From Annona cherimola (taxonomy: Eukaryota > Streptophyta > Magnoliopsida > Magnoliales > Annonaceae): 64,000 bases of DNA. Location: the NCBI GenBank assembly GCA_030490835.1, contig CM059975.1, positions 50,831,174 to 50,895,173 of the forward strand, in the 5' to 3' direction. This document shows, in pieces, positions 12,517 through 22,980 of this stretch (its first letter is position 1; each line of letters begins with the position of its first letter). The notes beneath the pieces were generated by a model. That model was not told where the DNA came from, ran no database searches, and saw only the letters and a program-made list of their open reading frames with translations. The position numbers were made by a program, and so were the translations under genes.

Positions 12517-12779
12517 CTCGAGAAGAAGGAGTCACATGCAGAACAAATTAACAAGGTATTCTCGGATGAATAATTATTTAGTATCAATCATTAGTCGGTT
12601 CCATGGTATACAGATATAGTTAATTTTCTAGTAAGTGGAATGCTCCCTTTGGCCCTAAGTGTATAACAAAAGAAGAAATTTTGCATGACGTGAAAATTGT
12701 TATTGGGATGAGTTGTTTCTGTTCAAGCAATGCCCTGACTAGATAATTAGAAGGTGTGTTCCAGAGGAGGAAGTCCAGG

Positions 12780-13430
12780 AAATTATACAGCAGTGTCATT
12801 CCTCACCTTATAGGAGACATTATCAAGGTGATCATACAACAATAAAGGTTTTGCAATCCGGATTCTATTGGCCTACCCTTTTTAAGGATGTATACTATGC
12901 AAAAAATTACGATAATTGCCAGAGGTCGGGTAACATTTCCAGGCAACATGAAAGGCCCCATACAAGTATTTTGGAGGTAGAATTATTCGATGTTTGGGGT
13001 ATTGATTTCATAGGTCCATTCATCCTATCATTTAGCAATCAGTATATTTTGGTGGTTGTTGATTATGTCTCAAAGTGGGTGTAAGTGGTTGATTTTCCCA
13101 CTAATGATGCTAGGGTGGTGACAAAGTTCCTAATGAACAATATTTTCACTCATTTTGGTGCACCCTGTGCTATCACTAGTGATGGAGGGACGCATTTCTA
13201 CAACAAAATATTATTTGCATTTCTTGAAAATATGGTGTTCGCCACAAGGTTATTACCGCATACCATCCGCAGGCCAATGACCAGTTGAATTGGCTAACAG
13301 AGAATTGAAGCAGATCTTAGAGAGAACAGTCTACCCCTCTAGGAAGGATTGGTCCATCAAGCTCGACGATACACTATGAGCTTACCGCACTACCTTCATG
13401 ACACCATTTGGAAAGGGGCCTGTCACCTTC
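12780..13430 (+). pseudogene. Integrase, Athila-like gypsy (broken, truncated by LTR)
   Basis: Begins with the zinc-binding region (HYQGDHTTIK, then SGFYWPTLFKD). The second CxxC is damaged: YDNCQRSG has Tyr where Cys is expected. The catalytic core has Asp in WGIDFIGPF, Asp in TSDGGTHFYNK and Glu in ELANRELKQILERT, but these lie in different frames. It ends at FMTPFGKGPVTFC and is cut off at 13431 by a minus-strand LTR. Integrase would insert the cDNA copy; this copy is dead. Confidence 0.75.
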
Positions 13431-13933
13431 TGTGGCGCCCTCGACCTGGGCACCAAAACTTATTCCAGAATTATTTTTGATTGGTAAATGTGAAACAGGA
13501 TTGTTGCCCTGATCGGTGAGATTTTTGAATCCATTTCGTTTAGCAAAATTTTTGTTTCTTTTCATTTTATTTGCTTCATCTCATTCAATCTTTTACAAGT
13601 AATCTATACTTGTAACCATTTGCACATATTATTCAAACATATCATTCTCAAATCATCAATTCATTCATAAACTGACAACTACATATCAATATAAAGTATT
13701 CATCTATTCTCAATCATATCATATCAATACAAGTCATTCATGAATACTCATAATTTAAACAACTTGATCATTTATATCATAAACTTTCATCAACAAACCT
13801 TAACATATGTATATCATATAATTGATACACAGGCAATCTTACTTTCTTATTACAAATAATCATATATTCATGAGCTGAATTCAAATGGATTTCTCAACAT
13901 AAATACTTATCTGTTCACATCACATTAGAGGTA
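13431..13933 (-). mobile_element. Minus-strand gypsy LTR fragment (3' end of an LTR)
   Basis: On the plus strand it begins TGTGGCGCCCTCGACC, the reverse complement of an LTR end. At about 13489-13514 it holds the reverse complement of the conserved U5 hairpin seen in the other gypsy LTRs, here partly decayed. It interrupts the Athila-like integrase and is itself interrupted at 13934 by the 5' LTR of Gy-A. The rest of this LTR was not found elsewhere in the window. Confidence 0.6.
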
Positions 13934-14760
13934 TGTGATACCTAGAACATTTTGAGATAAATAAATATAATCTAGGTATTTAAGAGTTATTAATGGTATG
14001 ATTGATGTGGATGGATGAGATTAGGGCTAGTAATCAAGTTAGGTGGTTAATTTAATCACCTTAGCCCAATATGAGTTAATGTGCTCAAAAAGGACAAAAT
14101 GAAGTATGGAAATGATGATGTGGCATGATTTTGAATTCCATTAATTATAATTTAGTTAATAATAATGACTAAATAAATTGGGTCACTACTTGAAAAATTC
14201 ATAACTTGACGCCCATAAGGCGGATTGACGTGAAATTTGAAAGGTAAGCACATGTTGACGTGCTTTACCTCATGGTATAGATTATGTTGATCATGATTGA
14301 ATTATGATGATAATGATTTAATTCTATCAAATTTCATATGATATTTTCAAATGCGCATGTCTTGCACTAAAATGATCATTTTGAGATAAATTTTTTTATG
14401 AATGGCTAAAACAAAGTTTCCTATCACATGGATGAATTTGATTAAGATAAATCCTATAGAAAAATGCTTTAACACTTATGGTTAAGACCCTTTGACTTTT
14501 TGCTTCAAAAGTTGGTTTTGAATTAATGCAGAAGTCAGTGCATTTAAAGGTGCAAATGAGGTGTCTCAAGGAGAAATTTTTGAGAAATTTTTGCAATTTT
14601 AAAATTTTGAAAAATGCATGTAAATAGGACTGCATGTAGGGACATTCAAGGGGCAGTAATATTTGGATAATTTTGTTCTCACAAAATGCCAAAAGGGGCA
14701 ACCAATGTGAACGTGATCAAGGGGCAAGTTATGGACAAATTTTTTGTATTTTAAAAAAAT

Positions 14761-14769
14761 TATATAAAT
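14761..14769 (+). promoter_or_regulatory. Probable LTR1 TATA box
   Basis: TATATAAAT lies about 35 bp before a purine-rich stretch that continues to the GA microsatellite at 14864-14905. It is the best TATA candidate in the LTR. Transcription would start near 14795, so the U3 region is about 860 bp and R plus U5 are about 4 kb. Confidence 0.5.
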
Positions 14770-16092
14770 GGCTATCAAGGGGGTTTCTTGGGAAACAAGA
14801 AAGAAAGAAATAAAAAAGAAAAGGGGTAAGAGCCTTGGACGTCCAACAAGGAAGGAGAGAGATAAATAGAGGGAGAGAGAGAGGGAGAGAGAGAGAGAGA
14901 GAACTTAGAAAATAAAAAGAGAAAAACAAAGGGCAGCAAGGTGTAAATGTCCAAGGGGGAGAAAAGAGAGGAAGAAGGAATAAGAAAGGAAGGAAAAGAG
15001 GATTCAACGAGGCTTACGCACATTCATGTTCAATTTGGGTGAGTATTATGGGTTTTTGAAGCATATATATTAACCTAAATCATGCTTGGTTGATGTTTAA
15101 TGTTAAGATAGTTGTAAATGTTGAATTCATGGGTGAATATCTCCTTGAATTCTTGATGAATGATTAAGCAAACCAAACCCTCACATTGATTATGTGTTAA
15201 TACTTTCAAGGGTGAAATGAATCACATGGATATGCTCATATTTAGTGAATCTGGAATATAATCAAAATATGAAAGAAATAGTAAATGAACGAGTTTTAGC
15301 ATGAAAATTTATGTCCGAAATCATGATATGATTATTCAGTAACGACCAAATTTTTAGCCTAAAAGGTTAATAATGTTACAAATTAAAAATCTAAGAAAAT
15401 TAACCTGAATTGGGTCGAAAGGTTGTGAGGATCAGCTAAACCAAATGATTTTTAATACTTTTTATACATGGAATTTTGAGCTAAAAATTTTATCTGATTA
15501 TAAGACATATTGATTATCACTTGACCAAAAGAAAAATTAAATTTTAGAGGGTATAAATTTACCTAATAATTAACGTGATTTGACCCATATGAAAATTTAT
15601 GTTGTTGTCCAGCAGAGTAAAAATACATAAATAAATATAAATACTTAATATTTTGTGCTAGAATTAATTATATTAATTAACTCATGTAGTTATTAATATA
15701 TGATAGAAATTTTAGATTTAAATACCTTTATTTGAATATAAATAAAAAATTAGAGAGATCAGCGTGCCTAATTTCACCAATATGGATAGATTGAGGTATA
15801 AATTAAAATAATAGTTAAATTTTAGATTTTTGGAATGGAATGTAACTTGTAATAAGATGTAAACAAGTATCATAAGTTATTATGAGAGTTAACCTACTAG
15901 GGGTAAATTTTGAAACGAAGGGATGCTATGGAAGCACAAGTTATACCAATGCGTGAATTGGTAAATGCACACCCAACTTGAAAAAAAAGTAGGTTAAGTA
16001 AGTTGATGAAAATCATGTAGGTTGGAAAACTATATGATGTGAAAACATATGAAATTATGTTTATGAATGCAATGTCATTCTTATGTATGTAG

Positions 16093-16138
16093 GCAAAGGC
16101 AAAGAAAAGGTTGACGAAGGAAACCGACGTGAATTTAG
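16093..16138 (+). other. Predicted non-coding mini-exon in LTR1
   Basis: A 46 nt purine-rich segment (GCAAAGGCAAAGAAAAGG...). It is flanked on the left by an acceptor-like CTTATGTATGTAG and on the right by a donor-like TTAG|GTAAGCAAGC. The equivalents are at 22937-22980, 27266-27308 and 33201-33231. The flanks are conserved although the surrounding sequence is not. This is inference from motif conservation only. Confidence 0.4.
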
Positions 16139-17619
16139 GTAAGCAAGCAACCTTTTGAAAATATTGATTTCATTTCAAATGTTGAAATGATTGAAAGCGC
16201 TTTATAATTATGCTCTATTAAGTATTTTCAAATGTTATTTTATTGGCAATTATTGAAATGATATGAACTTGCTTTATCAAGATGTTTGCAAGATTGCTTA
16301 CATGGCAAGCAAGCAAACCCTTACGAATGTTGATTTTGTTTCGAGTATTTATATTGATGATGTTAGAATTGCTTACAGAGTAAGCAAATTCAATTCATGA
16401 AAATATGACTTTAATGAAAATTCTCGACATTGCTTCATTGTAAACACGCTCAATTCTTGAAAGTATGATTTTACTCCTTATTATTGACATGTTTCAAGAT
16501 GGTTTCATGTTAAGCAAGTTCTTAGAAATGCTATTTCAAAAGCATTTTATGATGAGAGAGTTTCGACTCTTCTATAAGATGATAGTTGATAACAAACTTT
16601 GGGAATTCTATTCCTAAATAGTTTTGAGAAGAAAATGTGATTCTTCATCTAATGGTATTTGTAAATAAATAGGGCTGTAGAAATGGTCTACTGAAATATT
16701 TTCAGTCTCTTTGAAGACTGAAATACTTTGAAAAATGTCTTGTATTTATGTTTTCAAAAGAGTTTTAAGGACAACCAACTCAACAAATTGATTTGATGAC
16801 TGCTTTGTTTAAATGGTGTTCAAAAGGTAATGCAAACTGTTCTCTACATAAGAGTGGCTAGGATAGTGAGTGGACAAGGTATATAATGCCGATATAAATG
16901 AATGGGAATGTGGTTGTATATCCTGTCCTCATAAAAAGCCCAGAAATGGGAATAAAAATGTTTACAAGAAAAGACTGATTTTCTTGAATATTGAAATGTT
17001 TCAGAATCTTTTTATAATGAAAATTCTAAAATTATTTACCAACAAACAAGGAATACTTTTAAAAATTATTATTTCCTGAAATACTACAAATGTTTTGTGA
17101 AATTAATTTACTAAAATATTTTCAAAATTCTTTAAGGGTGGTCATCCTAACATCATGATTTTAAGATGGTTTATGAAAATATTTTATTTTTAAAATGATT
17201 ATGCCCAGTTCTCAATTTGAGAAAGGGCACTATCTATGGACTGAGCTGGATTATGTTACGTCAAGTTTTGACTTGAAAAATAGCATGGTCTGAGGACTGT
17301 GTTGAATTTATGAAATCATACTAGCATGACGATAGGAATATAAACGAGTATGCACGAGGATCATGGTAGAGGCGGCTGCGAACCGAGATGGTTGCAGACC
17401 AGGGCCAATCTCTACCTATGGCCAAGTCGCTAAGGGAAGACCGGAGGCCGGTGGTGCCCTTCCTTAAATGGGAGCAGGATCATGGACGACCACTTAGCTA
17501 GTGGTGTTGTCACATGGATGGTTTCTTTCCTATAGAAATATGATCACTTGGTAAGTGTCACTTACCAGAGGTTTAGAGACGTATATGCATGTGTTTTGTT
17601 TTAAAGCCCAAAATGAGGA

Positions 17620-18100
17620 CATAAAAATATTTTAGGACATGATAATGTCCACAGGAATCAATGTTTACATGAAAATAATTTAGGACATAAAAATTTTCAC
17701 ATAGATAAAAAAGGTTTATATGCATACGTGTTGCTTTTGAAAAGCCCAAAAATTGGGGATATGAAAAAGAGTTTATACGAAATTATTTGAGGGCATACAA
17801 TTGTCCTCATATAAAGAGGCTTATATGCAAATATTTTAGGACATAAAATTGTCCCCATGAATAAAGGTTTATAAGAAAATATTTTAGGATATAAAATTGT
17901 CCTCATGATTAAAGGTTTATAAGAAAATATTTTAGGACATAAAATTAACCTCATAAATAAAGGTTTATATGAAAATGTTTTGGAACATATAATTGTCCTC
18001 ATATAAAAAGTTTATGTAAAATTTTTTTTAGGACATACACTTATCCTCATGATTAAATGTTTATATGACAATGTTTTAGGACATACAAATGTCCTCATGA
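17620..18100 (+). repeat. Tandem array of short hairpins in LTR1
   Basis: About eight units of roughly 55-60 bp, each with an inverted repeat and followed by a TTTATA(T/A)GAAAAT-type spacer. Clean examples are GGACAT-GATA-ATGTCC at 17635-17650, GGACA-TAAAAT-TGTCC at 17839-17854, and GGACAT-ACAA-ATGTCC at 18079-18094. Some units are decayed (near 17935). The array lies in the predicted second intron of the LTR. The minus-strand open frame at 17697-18002 is a by-product of this repeat. Confidence 0.8.
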
Positions 18101-18915
18101 AAAAAGGGTTTTATGAACGGTTTATATGAATGCTTTTATGAAGGGTTTAAATGAAAGGATTTCATGAAAGGTTTCTTTCTGTTGGTAGCTGATCGCTTAA
18201 CAAGTGACTCCTACCGAATGACGAGAAATGCATTTAAATGAAAATGCAAAATGCTTGCTTACTGAGTTATCACTAATGATTTATTTTTCCAAACCTTAGA
18301 CAGGTACAGGGAAGCTCAAGAGGTAAAGAACCTGAGCATTTGAGGAGAGATATGAGATGGTATTCACGTGTATACTAAATGATTGGATATGTGTATGAAA
18401 TGATATGATTAGATTTTTGAAGGTATGATAATGTATGTGAACTTATTGAAAGTTCTAAGTTCTATGTGAACTAATGGTTGAATGTATGTATACAAGTATG
18501 TGTGTTGAATATTTGATAATGAGTGAATTTTATATGGCTATGGTATGCCAGGTTGATAAAACCAAGGATGTAAGAGAACAAGATGAAAATTTTATGAATG
18601 ATATGTACGGCTGATGACAACTGCCAGGGGTTGAGTTTATAAAAAAGTATATAAGAAAGGTAACCAATTAGTATTTTAAAATGCTATGTGCAACGAATTA
18701 TAAGTGTATCATTACTTACAAGATGAATTGAGTGAAATACAAAGAAATGAAATGATGATGGATAAAACAATGAAACGAAAAAAAAAAAATGGATGAAATC
18801 CAATTAAGAACCTTCCGCGTGATCAGGCGACAATCCTGATTCACATTTACTAATCAACAAGATCTTGGAGTAAGGATCATGTTGTGACGCCTCGGGCTGA
18901 GGACTCCACAAAGCT

Positions 18916-18927
18916 TGGTATCGGAGC
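18916..18927 (+). other. Primer binding site of Gy-A
   Basis: TGGTATCGGAGC, five bases after the LTR1 end. It differs at one base from the initiator-methionine-tRNA-complementary TGGTATCAGAGC found at 54987. It shows that LTR1 is a 5' LTR and that Gy-A reads on the plus strand. Confidence 0.8.
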
Positions 18928-19652
18928 AAGGATTGGCAAACAAGCATGGGAATAGAAAATGAGAGGAAAAAGAAATAATGAAAGAGATAGGTTGAAATTA
19001 TAGGACATATATGACATATGTTGTCTTTTATTGTGTGTAATTATGATGCATTGATATGGTTATTTAAGGAAATGAAGCTAATTTGCTATGTTTCATAATG
19101 TAGATGGTATATGAAGGAAGAATGATAAAGGGACCAGATAGGATGAAAAAGGAGGTAGGGGGAAGTGGAGAACAGACAAAGGATAGAAGAAAATATGAAT
19201 AGATGATGGACCACATAATGGGACCTTTCATCTAGACCCCCATACCTGAAGCTTACCACACCTCACTTCACATAGTACAAGACTATGTTAGACTTTACAT
19301 ATGTAGGGTGCGACACCGTGGCGCCACTTAGGTGGCACCTAGACGCCAACTCTCTAGATGATTGTTGGTTTAGAGTGCATGTTCATGATAAAATGATAGA
19401 TTATGCAAATATAATCTGAACGTGTAAGGAAAAGCAACCTTATACCATGAAAGGTGAAGATGGAATTGGGAAAGGTAGAAGAAAAAAAATCCTTTTTGGA
19501 TTTTTAAGATGATAAATGAATGTATAAAGTTGATGAAGAAATATTAAGAAGATACAAATGCATTTGATTTTTCAATTGATTTCTTCCCTTGATTTTATTT
19601 ATATGATAAGCGTATGTGAAAAGGAAAGGTTAACAACCTTTTTATTTGAAAT
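18928..19652 (+). other. Gy-A untranslated leader between PBS and gag
   Basis: About 725 bp without a coding frame. It holds purine-rich sequence and a GC-rich patch (GTGGCGCCAC near 19319). This is the usual place for packaging signals in LTR retrotransposons, but no specific signal can be identified. Confidence 0.5.
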
Positions 19653-19873
19653 ATGGCTATTTATGATATGAATTGCATTATGATAAAGGATGATATTGAT
19701 ATAACTCTTACATGTGTAGAAAGCAACATGTCTATCACTAGAGTAAGAGCTAAGTTGAACAAGGGAAAGGCAGTTGCGAATGATGAATTTGTAAGTCAAC
19801 AAGGAATAAGAGAAGCCAGTAACAAATCTAAGCGACCAGGGCAAAGAAGGCAAGTAAATCCAAGAACTCGTCA
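19653..19873 (+). pseudogene. Gy-A gag, N-terminal part (split by LTR2)
   Basis: Open frame from an ATG at 19653. The part from MSITRVRAKLNKGKAVA onward resembles the gag start of Gy-B at 34458 (VRKNKGKEVATEV). It is basic and lacks other motifs. At 19873 it runs into LTR2, which is flanked by CGTCA; after LTR2 the same frame resumes at 31251 and continues until a stop near 31375. The gag was thus open across the insertion point when LTR2 arrived. The alternative start at the internal Met is equally possible. Confidence 0.65.
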
Positions 19874-22800
19874 TGCATTGAACAGGTACATGTGACTTAT
19901 ATATGATTAAATGAAAATTTTGGATAATTTTAGGATTTTATGATATTTTGCAATTAGGGTTCCACTAAGAATGGTGATTAAAAATTTAATTGCCGGAGCC
20001 CATTATGAGTCAAGGTGACTAAAGGAGTATAATGAAGATTAAAACATGCTAATTTGGCATGAATGTTTAGTTTAATTTCCATGATTTAATTAATGGAGAT
20101 TAAAATGGAAATTGTGGAATTATGTTGGAAAATACTAGAAAATTCATAACTCAACGCCTGTAAGGTGGATTCAAGTGAAGTTTGAAATGGAAGTTGATGA
20201 TTTTGGGCTTGGTATTATGGGATTATTGGATTATAAAAATTCTTGATGAAATTAGATTAATGATTTATTGATCACATCTCAATTTCAACCGTTAACTTCA
20301 AATGACTATAACTTGAGCTAGGAAGATCGGATTGAGATGAAATTCGAAATAGTTGAATGAAATCAGGAGATTAATATTTTTGAAGGTTTATATTAAGCTT
20401 AAAATTTTGGGAAAATACCTGAATTGGAAAAGGTGTATATGGTTGACTATTGCACCTCAAAAGTACTCTTCATTTAATGCTAAAGTACAATGCATAATTG
20501 CATGGTTTTAATGGGAGTTGAGGTGTCAAATGGGAGTCGAGGTGTCAAATGCAGCACATTTCTAAGGTATTTTATGCATTAATATAAAATTCAAATATCC
20601 AAATAAAATCCCAGCAATGAATGTCCACAATTGATGAAGCTATGAGTACTTAAGTGAGCATAGGTGAGGTGTCCAAGGCAAGCACGTTCATGGGCTGCAT
20701 TGCTATTTATTTTTAATTTTTTGTATTTTATAAATAATGCACACATATAGCTGACATTTTGGGATACATAAATGAGCATTTATCCATGTGGAAAAATCCC
20801 TGAAAATTCGTGATTATCAGCTGCCCATTAAAGGATGAAAAAATGGACAGCTTGGTCTTATGCAAATGATGTGCAATGATATGCTAAGTTGCTGCAGTTT
20901 TTGTTAAATTATTTAGACCAAATTAATACATTAATTAAGGGTTAATTAGGTGTATAATTTATCCTTAAAATTGGGTTATTAAAAATGGGAGAAAAATCGG
21001 AAAATGGGCAGCAGCAAGTGACGTGTAATGGAGGCAGCTGGACGGTCAAGATGTAAACAGGTTTTTGGATTTTTAAATATTAGTAAAATGAAATTTTACT
21101 TGGCTAAGATTAAGCCAGCACATGAAGGGGATAATCAAGCATTGAATGGCTGTGGAAAATACCCAGCAAGTGGGGCCCACAGCTGAAAATTTCAGCTCCA
21201 CATGAGGCATGCACGTTCACATGGTTGAGACTTGGAAAATTTTCCAAGTGCTGGATTTTTATCCCATACAACCAGCAGCTCACGTTCCCATATCTGCCCA
21301 GAAAGAAGAAGAGAAAACCAAGGGAAAAGAAGGGGAATTTGAGGAGGAAAATCATCTCCAAGTGATGAGGGTTTGATCTCCATTAACCAAGTAAGTATAT
21401 GGGTTGATTGAGCTTTTCATTTTGGGTTTTAAACCCTAAAATTTTGAATATGGAATGGATGCTTAAAGAATATTTAAAGTGATGATTCAACATGCTTTTG
21501 AATGAATATGGAATGGGTATTAACTTGCATAAATGAAATTCCATGATTTAGATGATGAAAAGTGAAGTTTTGAATGATATATGATGTTATAAATTAATTT
21601 GTGGACGGAAAAGTAAATGGATGAATTTTAGCATGAAATTTTTTAAGAAGAATAATTATGGTGTGATTAAGGAAAGACCCAATTGTCAGATTAAAAGGAT
21701 AAGTATTTTGCAAATTAAAATTCCGAGAAGATTCACCTAAACAGGGTAAAACGGGTGACAGGATCAGCTGTAGAAAAGGCTTTTTAATAATTTTTATACA
21801 AGGAATTTAAGGCTGAATAATTTACAAGATGTATAATATATATTTAGTATCATATTAAAAAATTACGAATTACGTTTTTATGGGTATAAATATACCCAAT
21901 AATTTACGTGAATAAGGCTGGCTGAAAAAGGATGCTGCTGTCCAGCAAGGCAAAAATACCAAAATAAATATAAATGCTTAATTTTTTATGCTGAAAATAT
22001 TTATTTTGGTACATTAATATATTTATTAAGGTATGGTATAAATTTCAGATAAAAAATACTTGATTTGATATTAATTCAAGATTTTGAGATTTCAGTATGC
22101 TTGATTTCAACATACGTGGATAGTTTGAGAAAAAAATCAAAAAGAAATATGAAACCTATGTATAAATAATCCAAATTGATATATGTGTTAAATGATTAAA
22201 TATGGATTAAGAAAAGTGGGATTATATGCAGAAATTTCTGAATAATATAACTGCTTAAAGTTATGTGTCAAAAGACACGTTAAACGGGTAAAAATGGGTT
22301 CCAAACTTGCTGTTTTGGAAACCTATGGCAAGTGGATTTAAACCCCATAAAAATACCCTAAATTCAGTGGTAATTAAGGATAATTAACCCTTTGAAATAT
22401 GGATTAGACCTCTGCCTTAGAAAATTTTATGAAACATCTTATGTATATGTTGCTAAATGGGCATACGTGAAGCAATAGACTTGCATAAGTGATGAATGAC
22501 ATATAGAATATGGTTTTGTGCAAAAATGCATGAAAATATGATGAATTTCATGATTACATAACTTTTTTTAATTATATGATGTTAATTCCCAATTTTGGGA
22601 CTATGTAATGAAGCTTAAGGCGATAACGGGTGCTTAAAATGGGCACCGATGTGTGAAGTTTGTAAAAGGAGTGAAAAATGGTAAATGAAGATTAATGAAC
22701 CTATGTATCATAGTTAATGGATGAATTTTGTATGGTTGAATGGATACCCTAATTATGGGGTTATATATGTTATGTGATTAGCTGATGGAATGTGTAAAAA

Positions 22801-22936
22801 TGTACACGTATAAGCTAAATGTATGCATAGTGACTTGAGAAGTCGAATAAATGATATAAGTGAATAAAATGGGTTGAAAAAATAAATGGAATGCAAGAAA
22901 AATAAATATATGAAAAATCATATTATTTTCATGTAG

Positions 22937-22980
22937 GTAAGGAAAAGAATGGAAGGAAAAAGGGATTATAGCGATTTTAG
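22937..22980 (+). other. Predicted mini-exon in LTR2
   Basis: A 44 nt purine-rich segment after TTATTTTCATGTAG and before GTAAGCAAGC. It is the counterpart of the segments in LTR1, LTR3 and LTR4. Confidence 0.4.

Larger units (their letters stand above)
13934..18910 (+). mobile_element. LTR1: 4,977 bp 5' LTR of Ty3/gypsy element A (Gy-A)
   Basis: Starts TGTGATACCTAG and ends GAGGACTCCACA, directly followed by a methionine-tRNA-type primer binding site, which fixes it as a 5' LTR. No protein-coding frame. Landmarks in order: hairpin module CATAACTTGACGCC at 14200, TATATAAAT at 14761, GA-rich leader 14800-15037, donor-like G|GTGAGTAT at 15038/15039, acceptor-like TATGTAG ending 16092, mini-exon 16093-16138, donor GTAAGCAAGC at 16139, conserved GC-rich block 17405-17530, short-hairpin array 17620-18100, CTTACTGA at 18258, acceptor GACAG ending 18303, and the U5 hairpin 18819-18844. 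The left duplication may be AGGTA (13929-13933); the right end of the element is lost. Confidence 0.85.

Noticed and set aside
17697..18002. 101-residue minus-strand frame with internal repeats
   Set aside because: It is the hairpin array of LTR1 read through; the same applies to 29045-29269.
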